Positions 1 to 6,341 of a stretch of DNA of 6,369 nt are shown here, piece after piece. Under the pieces are notes generated by a model, which was not told where the DNA came from, made no database searches, and saw only the letters and a program-made list of their open reading frames with translations. A program made the translations under genes and the position numbers. This DNA is from CAYTED01 sp964404075 (GTDB taxonomy: Bacteria; Patescibacteriota; Minisyncoccia; Moranbacterales; UBA1568), in assembly GCA_964404075.1 (NCBI GenBank), contig CAYOIM010000040.1:1-6369 (forward strand), given 5' to 3'. Position 1 is the stretch's first letter; every line of letters begins with the position of its first letter.

Positions 1-2873
1 GTGAGTTCGGCGCATGTGAATTTCGTGGCGGAGAAGGCGACGGTGATATTCGATGGGACGATGGTTTCTTCGGACGCGCTCATTGAAACAGTGCGGCGTG
101 CCGGATATGGGGCGGACATCGTGACCGGTGAGAGCGCGGAATATGAGCGGAGGAAACGGGAGAAAGAGCTTGCCTCGGCCTTCCGGAATTTTGTGTGGAG
201 TCTCGCCCTTTCACTGCCGCTCCTGTATTTCATGGCTTTGGATTTCTTTGAAATTCCCGGGAAGGAGGTGCTTCTTCCATTCGTGGGAGTATTTTCTCTG
301 CTCCTCGTTTTACCGATACAATTCGTGATCGGTGCGGGATTTTACCGCGGGATGTGGTCGGCCTTCCGCATGAGGACCTTCAATATGGATAGCCTCATCG
401 CTATCGGTACGACGACGGCATTCCTGTATAGTATCGTCAACTTGGGAATCTATTTCTCGCAGAATGGCACTGTCATCGGAGTGTCGGGGGAAAAAGTCCC
501 GAATCTCTATTTTGAGACGGCGGCGTTTCTCGTCACCTTCGTCCTGTTGGGGAAGTGGCTCGAAGCACGGACGAAGGGGAAAACATCGGATGCGATACGG
601 AAGCTCATGGGACTCGCGGCGAAGACGGCTCGCGTGGTACGAGATGGGAAAACTTTGGATATCGCGGTAGATTCGGTCGTGCATGGTGATGTCGTCATCG
701 TGCGCCCGGGAGAAAAGATTGCAGTGGATGGAAAAATCATCAAAGGATCTTCGTCGGTGGATGAGTCCATGATCACCGGAGAGAGTATGCCGGTGGAAAA
801 AAATATCGGTGATATGGTTGTCGGAGGGACGGTGAATACGGTGGGAAGCTTCGAATTCGAAGCGACGCGGGTGGGGAGTGAGACGATCCTCGCGAATATC
901 GTCCGGCTCATCGAAGAGGCACAGGGATCGAAGGCGCCGATCCAGGATTTCGCTGATCGGATCTCGATGTGGTTCGTCCCGGCGGTGATTATTTCCGCGA
1001 TGCTTACCTTCATCGTCTGGTATGTCGTGCTCGGATCGACGCTCACAGTGGCGCTCATGGCGTTTACGGCGGTCATCGTGATCGCGTGTCCGTGCGCACT
1101 CGGACTCGCGACACCGACTTCGATCATGGTGGGGACGGGCAAGGGTGCGGAGTACGGGATTCTCGTGAAGGGCGGTGAAGCATTGGAGGCGGCGTGCCGT
1201 ATCGATGCGGTCATTTTTGACAAGACGGGAACATTGACGAAGGGGAGACCTGAAGTTACGGATGTGGTTTCATTTGGAAATACCGGTATCGATGAAATTC
1301 TCGCTCTCTCGGCGAGCCTGGAGCGGCAATCCGAACACCCGCTCGCTGAAGCGATTTTCTCCCATGCGAAAGAGAAAGGCGCGGCGTTCATCCGAGTCGA
1401 TTTTTTTCAGGCCATGCCCGGGCATGGCGTATCGGGCGATATTCATTTTGTGAAATATTTTTTCGGCAATAGGAAGATGATGTCGGAAGTCGCGGGGCTT
1501 TCCCTCTCGGAAGCGGATGAAAGAATATGGGCATTGGAATCCCAGGGGAAAACCGTGATGATACTCGCAACCAAAGACGGATTGGTCGGGGCGGTGGCAG
1601 TCGCAGATACGGTCAGGGAAAGTTCACGAGAAGCAGTCGCAAAGCTCCAAAAAATGGGAATCGAGGTGTGGATGATTACGGGAGACAATGCGCGCACCGC
1701 GCAGGCGATTGCGAGTCAGGCGGGAATCGGTACGGAGTATGTATTGGCTGAAGTACTCCCTGAGGGAAAAACAAATGAAGTGAAGAGGCTTCAAGAACAA
1801 GGAATAAAAAAATCGAAGAGATTGTTTGGTATTTGTGATTTTGGATTTGTGATTTCTACCCGAAGGGTAGCTATGGTCGGCGATGGGATTAATGATGCAC
1901 CGGCACTGGCGCAGGCGGATCTCGGTATCGCGATGGGTTCGGGGACGGATGTGGCGATGGAGTCGGGAGATATCGTCCTCATGAAGAATGACCCTCGCGA
2001 TGTGGTGACGGCCATTGAATTATCGAAGGAGACCATGGGGAAGATCAGACAGAATCTGTTCTTCGCGCTGTTCTACAATGTGATGGGGATACCGATCGCC
2101 GCGGGGGCATTCGCATCCTGGGGGCTCGTGCTCCGGCCCGAGCTCGCCGGTCTCGCCATGGCGCTCTCCTCCGTTTCCGTGGTGGGCAATTCGCTCCTGC
2201 TCCGATTGTTCCGTCCGGCGAAGCGGAATTATTTCTCACTCATGGCGCCGATCGTCATGGTCGCGGTCTTCACCTTCGGATTCTTCGAGTTCGCGCAACT
2301 TTCTTCCGGCATGCAGAACTCCGTGAGTGAATCCGTGAAACGGCAGGCGAGCGATTTCATCACCGGTGGCGAGCTCAAGATGAATTTCGCGGATGGAAAC
2401 CCGAAAGTATTTCTCGGAACGGATGAGGGTGTCCCTTCTTTCGTGAGGATCGAAGGGAGCATGGTGCTCTCCCGCGATGCGATGATCGTCGGGTCCGAAG
2501 AAGCGGATATGATGAAGGAGGAAGGGCTGATCCAAAATCCAGGGGATACGCTGGGGGATTTTTTCGGTGTTCCGGTGATGCGTATCGCCGGTATCGCGCG
2601 GAGGACGGGTACGGATATCGACGCGCTCCATATCGTGAGTAGGGAAACGCTCGCCCGGATATCCGGAGTGGCCGATATCCGCGGCATTCCGGAAGAAAAT
2701 GATATTGAATGGGTGTATATCGTTCATGACAATTCTTTCCCGGAACAGTTCCGTGCCCTGTTCACCACAACGGATTTCCGACCGGTCCGTGTCGATGATG
2801 AATTCTACCAACCGATTTTCCTCGGATCAACCGAGGGAAAAATGATGATCACGGAAGGGGTGTTCTCGAAAGT
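1..2873 (+). CDS. copA: Copper-type P1B heavy-metal-transporting ATPase, partial at both ends
   Basis: ATP-driven export of a soft metal ion, most likely Cu(I), across the cytoplasmic membrane. The window opens inside the gene: codon 1 (GTG) is a Val within the end of an HMA metal-binding domain (residues 1-42), whose CxxC lies upstream. Helices lie near 64-84, 89-112, 129-150 and 170-187. The actuator TGES is at 259-262. The CPC ion-binding motif is at 363-365, and the phosphorylated Asp is D407 in DKTGT. The nucleotide domain has HP at 446-447 and GHG at 474-476, followed by TGDN at 560-563 and GDGINDAP at 627-634. Y692-N693 in helix 7 and M720/S724 in helix 8 match the Cu(I) site residues of CopA; this supports copper over zinc or cadmium. 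Two oddities are a roughly 18-residue insertion before GDGINDAP and a long C-terminal extension with a ninth helix. The true start and stop are not in the visible sequence: the stop lies in or beyond the N gap. Family assignment is firm; the metal is inferred from motifs. Confidence 0.95.
1811..1870 (+). repeat. AT-rich repeat-bearing insertion, in frame inside the ATPase gene
   Basis: In related ATPases the stretch ending in LQ-x-x-G-K-K runs almost directly into VAMVGDGINDAP. Here about 18 extra residues (roughly 605-622) intervene. The DNA has two exact copies of ATTTGTGATTT (1831-1841 and 1845-1855, period 14) and then a perfect hairpin CTACCC-GAA-GGGTAG (1856-1870). The motif CGAAG occurs near both ends (1814-1818 and 1861-1865). 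Composition is clearly more AT-rich than the flanking gene. It keeps the reading frame and has no stop, so the ATPase may still work with an added surface loop in the phosphorylation domain. It looks like a small mobile or palindromic repeat that landed in a gene, comparable in principle to the in-frame palindromic elements of Rickettsia. The boundaries are approximate. Confidence 0.6.
2233..2873 (+). other. Extra membrane helix and C-terminal domain of the ATPase
   Basis: P1B ATPases normally end shortly after helix 8, here about residue 735. This protein continues with a hydrophobic helix (about 746-766) and then some 190 mostly soluble residues up to the gap. Because both ends of a standard P1B ATPase face the cytoplasm, one added helix would place this domain outside the membrane. 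Residues about 827-884 follow a pattern of a VGS motif, a Gly-Asp-Thr turn (848-850), a short strand with VxGI-like spacing (860-865), TGTDID (869-874) and a hydrophobic strand. This resembles the periplasmic core domain of MacB/FtsX-type permeases. That resemblance is by eye and weak; the function is unknown. The domain is truncated by the N run. Confidence 0.55.
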
Positions 2874-2973
2874 NNNNNNNNNNNNNNNNNNNNNNNNNNN
2901 NNNNNNNNNNNNNNNNNNNNNNNNNNNNNNNNNNNNNNNNNNNNNNNNNNNNNNNNNNNNNNNNNNNNNNNNN
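2874..2973. other. Assembly gap, 100 N
   Basis: Exactly 100 undetermined bases, the usual placeholder for a scaffold join of unknown length. It separates the end of the ATPase from the cyclophilin coding region. The frame is preserved across it only because the placeholder happens to fit, which creates a false 1196-residue fusion. The missing sequence should contain the ATPase stop, any spacer, and the cyclophilin start with its N-terminal targeting sequence if it has one. Confidence 0.97.
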
Positions 2974-3591
2974 AAATATACGCAGGAGATGGAGCAAGCG
3001 GCGGCGAATGAACGGGGGGGTGTGCAGGGTGAGAAGATCGAACAGAAACCGGTAACTCAATCAATCAATAACGGTATGAATGACAAGTACGCCGAGGCGC
3101 CGAACATGATGATCGATACGAAAAAGATCTATACCGCCAAGATGAAGACGACCGCGGGCGAGATGACGATACGGCTCAATGCGAGCGCCGTGCCGAAGAC
3201 GGTGAATAATTTCGTTTTCCTCGCGAAGGAGAAATTCTATGATGGCGTTATTTTCCACCGAACGATCAAGGGATTTATGATCCAGGGCGGAGATCCGACG
3301 GGCACCGGTATGGGCGGACCGGGATACCGCTTCGATGATGAGCCGTTTACCGGCGAGTACAAGAGGGGAGTGCTCGCGATGGCGAATGCGGGGCCGAATA
3401 CCAATGGCAGTCAATTCTTCATCATGCATGCGGACTATCCTCTGCCGAAAAATTATGTGATTTTCGGCGAGGTGACTGCGGGACTCGATGTGGTGGACAA
3501 GATCGCGACGGCGCCGACCGTTCCCGGGGGCGAGGGCTCGAAACCGGTCGATCCGGTGAAGATCGAGTCGATTACAGTGAGCGCAAAATAG
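2974..3591 (+). CDS. Cyclophilin-type peptidyl-prolyl cis-trans isomerase, N-terminus missing
   Basis: Catalyses cis-trans isomerisation of Xaa-Pro bonds during protein folding. About 205 residues are visible after the gap. The first 50 or so are polar, low in hydrophobics and linker-like. The cyclophilin domain starts near the I-Y-T-A-K strand (about 3127) and runs to the TAG at 3589. Active-site residues equivalent to human CypA R55, F60, M61 and Q63 are present in FHRTIKGFMIQGGDP (3253-3297), and MANAGPNTNGSQFFI (3379-3423) carries the substrate-pocket Phe. The position of CypA H126 is Tyr in NYVIFG, as is common in bacterial members. A polar linker before the domain fits an exported or lipoprotein cyclophilin whose signal is hidden in the gap, but this is inference. 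An in-frame ATG at 3076 is possible, but no ribosome binding site precedes it, so the real start is probably upstream. Confidence 0.93.
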   Translation, partial: KYTQEMEQAAANERGGVQGEKIEQKPVTQSINNGMNDKYAEAPNMMIDTKKIYTAKMKTTAGEMTIRLNASAVPKTVNNFVFLAKEKFYDGVIFHRTIKGFMIQGGDPTGTGMGGPGYRFDDEPFTGEYKRGVLAMANAGPNTNGSQFFIMHADYPLPKNYVIFGEVTAGLDVVDKIATAPTVPGGEGSKPVDPVKIESITVSAK

Positions 3592-3615
3592 GGAGAAGCG
3601 GACGGAGAGGCTCGG

Positions 3616-3640
3616 GCTCGAAGAGAGAGCGGGTTTTTTT
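3616..3640 (+). terminator. Candidate intrinsic terminator after the cyclophilin gene
   Basis: A short stem, GCTC (3616-3619) with GAGC (3627-3630), is followed after GGG by seven T (3634-3640), 25 bases after the cyclophilin stop. The T-tract is convincing but the stem is only 4 bp, so termination may be partial. It separates the cyclophilin from the nrdD promoter downstream. Confidence 0.5.
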
Positions 3641-3691
3641 GCGAAGGGGATGGCGGTATTGCTTCGGAAAAGAAGCGAAGCGGAGCCATAC

Positions 3692-3719
3692 TTGCAGGGA
3701 TTTCATCTAGTGGTACAAT
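3692..3719 (+). promoter_or_regulatory. Candidate sigma70-type promoter with extended -10, upstream of nrdD
   Basis: TACAAT (3714-3719) matches the -10 consensus at 5 of 6 positions and is preceded by TGG, giving an extended -10. A weak -35, TTGCAG (3692-3697), lies 16 bases upstream. The predicted transcription start is near 3726, leaving a leader of about 130 bases before nrdD. Confidence 0.55.
3698..3713 (+). promoter_or_regulatory. Weak second NrdR-like half-box in the promoter spacer
   Basis: The right half TAGTGG (3708-3713) matches the right half of the stronger box downstream (TTGTGG, 3741-3746) at a spacing of 33 bases, about three helical turns. NrdR usually binds paired boxes roughly 31-32 bases apart. 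The left half matches poorly, with about 9 of 16 positions fitting overall. Confidence 0.25.
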
Positions 3720-3733
3720 GGGTACTGTACCCA
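3719..3733 (+). promoter_or_regulatory. Perfect 7-bp dyad at the predicted transcription start
   Basis: TGGGTAC-T-GTACCCA is a perfect palindrome with a one-base centre. It begins at the last base of the -10 hexamer and spans the predicted start site. A larger imperfect pairing also exists between TAGTGGTAC (3708-3716) and GTACCCACTA (3727-3736). The position suits a repressor operator. Which protein would bind is unknown, and the sequence does not match the NrdR consensus core. Confidence 0.45.
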
Positions 3734-3746
3734 CTACATATTGTGG
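3731..3746 (+). promoter_or_regulatory. Candidate NrdR box
   Basis: CCACTACATATTGTGG fits about 13 of 16 positions of the NrdR operator consensus (ACACwATATATwGTGT). It lies just downstream of the predicted transcription start, where bound repressor would block nrdD transcription. NrdR is an ATP-cone repressor that controls ribonucleotide reductase genes in many bacteria, and the next gene is nrdD, so sequence and context agree. No nrdR gene is in the window. Confidence 0.6.
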
Positions 3747-3771
3747 AGTTTATATTTTTCAACAGAAAACC

Positions 3772-3827
3772 TTGTTTCATCAAGGAACGCCGGCGTGTGT
3801 CCCGAGAGGATCTCATGGATGAAACAA
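3772..3827 (+). promoter_or_regulatory. Structured nrdD leader: perfect 10-bp inverted repeat
   Basis: TTGTTTCATC (3772-3781) pairs perfectly with GATGAAACAA (3818-3827) across a 36-base loop. The loop contains the self-complementary CGCCGGCG (3788-3795) and a small GAGA-GGA-TCTC hairpin (3804-3814). A competing hairpin, CCTTG-TTTCAT-CAAGG (3770-3785), uses the same left arm. The right arm begins just after an ATG preceded by GAGAGGA, so folding could hide a ribosome binding site. No AdoCbl riboswitch features were recognised. Confidence 0.4.
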
Positions 3828-3859
3828 CGCTCTGGCAATCATCGAAAGAAAGAGTATGA
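3815..3859 (+). CDS. Possible 14-codon leader peptide overlapping the nrdD start
   Basis: ATG at 3815 follows GAGAGGA (3804-3810) at a usable spacing, opening a 14-residue frame (MDETTLWQSSKERV) that ends in TGA at 3857-3859. It overlaps the nrdD ATG as ATGA. The ribosome binding site here is better than the purine-rich but weak one before nrdD (GAAAGAAAGAG), so nrdD could be translated by coupling. The peptide has no recognisable attenuation codon run. It may be chance. Confidence 0.3.
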   Translation: MDETTLWQSSKERV

Positions 3860-5937
3860 AGGAAATACAAAAAATCGAGAAGCGCGATGGTCGTATCGTT
3901 CCTTTCGATGAGAAAAAAATCGTCCGGGCGGTGGAGAAGGCGTTCCTCGCGACGGAAGAGGGCAAGCTCTCCGATGCCATGCGTGTCGCGGGAAAGGTCG
4001 TCTCGCTCCTCAAGAAAAAATGGAAGAGTGACATACCGAAAATCGAAGATGTGCAGGATCTCGTCGAGCATGTGCTCATGGTGCTCGATTACGAGGAGAC
4101 GGCGAAAGCATATATCTTGTATCGGGAACAGCGACGGCGGACGAGGGAGATGGAGAAATCGCTCGATGATTCGGCGGATCTCGTCGACAAGTATATCGGC
4201 GAGATGGATTGGAAGGTGAAGGAGAATGCGAACATGTCGTACTCCCTGCAGGGGATGAACAATTATATCGCCTCCATCGTTTCCGCGAAGTACTGGATGA
4301 ATCGCGTGTATCCGGCGGAAATCCGCGCGGCACATGAGGGTGGGGATTTCCATCTCCATGATCTCCAGCTCGTCGCGGCATATTGTTGCGGTTGGGATCT
4401 GCAGGATCTGCTCCGCCGCGGGTTCACCGGTGTTCCGGGCAAGGTCTCCTGCAAGCCGGCGAAACATCTCGGCTCGATACTCGGTCAGATGGTGAATTTC
4501 ATCTATACCTTGCAGGGCGAAGTGGCGGGAGCGCAGGCATTCTCGAATTTCGATACTCTGCTCGCACCCTTCGTTCGATATGACAAATTGACCTACGATG
4601 AAGTGAAACAGCAGATCCAATCGTTCGTCTTCAATATGAATGTCTCGACGCGCGTCGGATTCCAGACGCCGTTCTCGAATATCACGCTCGATATTACGGC
4701 GCCGAGAGCGCTCGGGAAGGAGGCAGTCATCATCGGTGGTGTCCCGCAGAAGGAAAAATACGGCGATTTTCAGAAGGAGATGAACATGATCAACCGCGCG
4801 TTTGCCGAGGTGATGATGGAGGGGGATGCCGATGGTCGCGTCTTTACCTTCCCCATCCCGACCTACAATATCGGTAAGGATTTCGATTGGAATGACAAAA
4901 GGTACCGTCCGATCTGGGAGATGACGGCCAAGTATGGCATCCCGTACTTTGCGAATTTCGTGAATTCCGATATGGATCCCGAGGATGCGCGGAGCATGTG
5001 CTGTCGGCTCCGTTTGGACAATAGGGAATTGCACAAACGGGGTGGAGGACTCTTCGGAGCGGCGCCGCTGACGGGCTCTATCGGGGTGGCGACGATCAAC
5101 TTACCGCGTATCGGATATCTCTCGAAGGACAAGAAGGAATTCTATGCGCGGCTCGATCACCTGATGGATCTCGCAAAGGAGAGTCTCGAGATCAAGCGAA
5201 AAATAGTCGAAGGGTTGACTGACCGCGGACTCTATCCGTATACCAAATTCTATCTCGCGCCGATCAAGTCGCGTCGCGGGGAGTATTGGGCGAATCATTT
5301 TTCGACGATCGGGCTCATCGGCATGAACGAGGCGCTCATGAATCTCATCGGAAAGAGCGTTACGACGAAGGAGGGACAGAAACTCGCCGAAGAGATCCTC
5401 GTTCACATGCGGAAGCGCATCGTTTCGTATCAGAAGGAGACCGGGAACCTCTACAATCTCGAGGCGACGCCGGCCGAAGGGACATCCTATCGACTCGCAA
5501 GGCTCGATCGTGACCGGTATACGGATATCATTTTCGCCAATGATGACGGCGTGAAAGCGGGCGAGACGGAGCCGTACTATACCAATTCCTCTCAGCTCCC
5601 GGTGAATTATACGGATGATATTTTCGAAGCACTGGACTTGCAGGATAGGTTGCAGACAAAGTATACGGGTGGGACGGTACTCCATGGGTTTCTCGGTGAG
5701 CGACTCTGGGATGTGGAAGCGACGAAGAATTTGGTGCGTAAAATTGCGGAGAATTACACCTTACCATACTTCACCCTGACGCCGACCTTCAGTATTTGTC
5801 CGAGTCATGGGTATATCGCGGGCGAATATCACACTTGTCCCTCGTGTGTGGCGCCACCAGGCAAGGAGATGGTGACCGTTGGAGGTGATGACATGAAGGC
5901 GGGGAAGAAATTACCGAAGAAGAAAAAAGTGGGATAG
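3856..5937 (+). CDS. nrdD: Anaerobic (class III) ribonucleoside-triphosphate reductase, catalytic part lacking the glycyl-radical domain
   Basis: Reduces ribonucleoside triphosphates to deoxyribonucleotides under anaerobic conditions. Residues 1-95 form an ATP-cone (KRDGRIVPFD at 9-18), the allosteric activity site. The catalytic barrel follows: HLHDL at 166-170, YCCG at 176-179 (C177/C178) for the first active-site Cys, NVSTRVGFQTPFSN at 262-275, and MCCRL at 381-385 (C382/C383) holding the thiyl-radical Cys on the finger loop. The C-terminus has TPTFSICPSHGY (C648, H651) and CPSC (C661, C664), matching the start of the usual NrdD zinc site. The protein then ends in a Lys-rich tail (681-693) instead of running into the conserved RVVGY radical motif. 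At 693 residues it is complete except for that motif, which is encoded by the next gene. The ATG at 3856 is the only good start: an in-frame TGA lies at 3820-3822. It is probably controlled by NrdR. The activase NrdG is not seen here. Confidence 0.96.
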   Translation: MKEIQKIEKRDGRIVPFDEKKIVRAVEKAFLATEEGKLSDAMRVAGKVVSLLKKKWKSDIPKIEDVQDLVEHVLMVLDYEETAKAYILYREQRRRTREMEKSLDDSADLVDKYIGEMDWKVKENANMSYSLQGMNNYIASIVSAKYWMNRVYPAEIRAAHEGGDFHLHDLQLVAAYCCGWDLQDLLRRGFTGVPGKVSCKPAKHLGSILGQMVNFIYTLQGEVAGAQAFSNFDTLLAPFVRYDKLTYDEVKQQIQSFVFNMNVSTRVGFQTPFSNITLDITAPRALGKEAVIIGGVPQKEKYGDFQKEMNMINRAFAEVMMEGDADGRVFTFPIPTYNIGKDFDWNDKRYRPIWEMTAKYGIPYFANFVNSDMDPEDARSMCCRLRLDNRELHKRGGGLFGAAPLTGSIGVATINLPRIGYLSKDKKEFYARLDHLMDLAKESLEIKRKIVEGLTDRGLYPYTKFYLAPIKSRRGEYWANHFSTIGLIGMNEALMNLIGKSVTTKEGQKLAEEILVHMRKRIVSYQKETGNLYNLEATPAEGTSYRLARLDRDRYTDIIFANDDGVKAGETEPYYTNSSQLPVNYTDDIFEALDLQDRLQTKYTGGTVLHGFLGERLWDVEATKNLVRKIAENYTLPYFTLTPTFSICPSHGYIAGEYHTCPSCVAPPGKEMVTVGGDDMKAGKKLPKKKKVG

Positions 5938-5967
5938 AGTAGAGAGATGAGAGCTAAGACAGAGAAT

Positions 5968-6031
5968 CAGCGGTCGCATGGTTTAATCGCAAACAGACGG
6001 TCGTTCCGCTTTTGGAGCGGTGCGACCGCTG
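5968..6031 (+). repeat. Competing GC-rich inverted repeats between the two reductase genes
   Basis: The 136-base spacer (5938-6073) contains no recognisable gene. CAGCGGTCGCA (5968-5978) pairs perfectly over 11 bp with TGCGACCGCTG (6021-6031). A near-copy of the left arm, CAGACGGTCG (5994-6003), can instead pair with 6023-6028. That forms a compact hairpin with CCGCT (6006-6010) against AGCGG (6016-6020). The two folds exclude each other. No clean T-tract follows directly, so this is not a clear terminator. It could stabilise, process or attenuate the transcript between the genes and so set their ratio. The rest of the spacer is AT-rich up to the next start. Confidence 0.6.
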
Positions 6032-6073
6032 TTCCCTCAATAGTTTTCAATAATTTATTCGTAAGAAAAAAAT

Positions 6074-6328
6074 ATGCAAAACAAAATCAGTTGTCACGAT
6101 TGCGGCCGCACCCTCCTTTCCGGTGAGCAGTATATGCCGTATCAGGTTGCTGGCAAGGAATTCGCGAAATGCGCGGTCTGTCACGAGGCCGAGCCCCTGC
6201 TCCGGAATTATCAGAAGTCGGAAGTGTACTCGCGTGTGGTGGGGTATATTCGTCCCGTAGAGCAGTGGAACAAGGGCAAGCAGGCGGAGTTCAAGGATCG
6301 CCTCGAATACGCGGACTGCACCGCATAA
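6074..6328 (+). CDS. Small separate zinc-ribbon and glycyl-radical subunit of the anaerobic ribonucleotide reductase
   Basis: An 84-residue protein carrying the radical-bearing C-terminus that the upstream NrdD lacks. Residues 49-75 include SEVYSRVVGYIRPVEQWNKG, the class III glycyl-radical signature with radical glycine G57. Radical formation would need the S-adenosylmethionine enzyme NrdG. The N-terminal half has two Cys pairs, C7/C10 and C33/C36, a plausible four-Cys zinc ribbon like the one beside the radical loop in standard NrdD. The frame differs from nrdD. An in-frame TAA at 6062-6064 sits three codons before the ATG, so read-through or a simple frameshift cannot join the two. The start at 6074 is chosen because the next Met (residue 21) would lose the first Cys pair. 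The upstream sequence is A-rich without a clear Shine-Dalgarno. Its role as a subunit working in trans is inferred from the motif and context. Confidence 0.9.
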   Translation: MQNKISCHDCGRTLLSGEQYMPYQVAGKEFAKCAVCHEAEPLLRNYQKSEVYSRVVGYIRPVEQWNKGKQAEFKDRLEYADCTA

Positions 6329-6341
6329 GAAGAATGGAGCG

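Noticed and set aside
507..1391. Minus-strand open frame of 294 codons
   Set aside because: It is opposite the ATPase core, whose motifs are clear; its composition (Ser/Thr/Ile/Ala-rich) is that of a shadow frame.
1..3591. Single fusion protein of copper ATPase and cyclophilin
   Set aside because: The join consists only of a 100-N placeholder; the two halves are unrelated families and frame is kept by chance.
3661..3681. Hairpin GCTTCG/CGAAGC after the cyclophilin terminator
   Set aside because: A short stem without a T-tract, next to tandem GAAGC units; it could easily arise by chance.
3726..3855. AdoCbl (B12) riboswitch in the nrdD leader
   Set aside because: The leader is too short and no B12-box-like sequence was recognised.
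3650..3859. 69-codon plus-strand frame upstream of nrdD
   Set aside because: It runs through the promoter, dyad and NrdR-like box and resembles no family; only its last 14 codons, with their own ribosome binding site, are kept as a weak candidate.
3703..5034. Long minus-strand open frame (443 codons)
   Set aside because: It lies almost wholly opposite nrdD, is rich in Arg/His/Ile/Asp as expected from the complement of this coding sequence, and shows no recognisable motif.
5938..6073. Intron or intein splitting nrdD
   Set aside because: The 136-base spacer is too short for a self-splicing intron and has no intein motifs. The downstream frame begins with its own Met and an extra Cys ribbon rather than resuming the NrdD sequence.
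5935..6076. Sequencing frameshift or recoded stop joining nrdD to the radical domain
   Set aside because: The two frames differ, TAG ends the first, and TAA at 6062-6064 closes the second frame just before its ATG, so no single error would join them.
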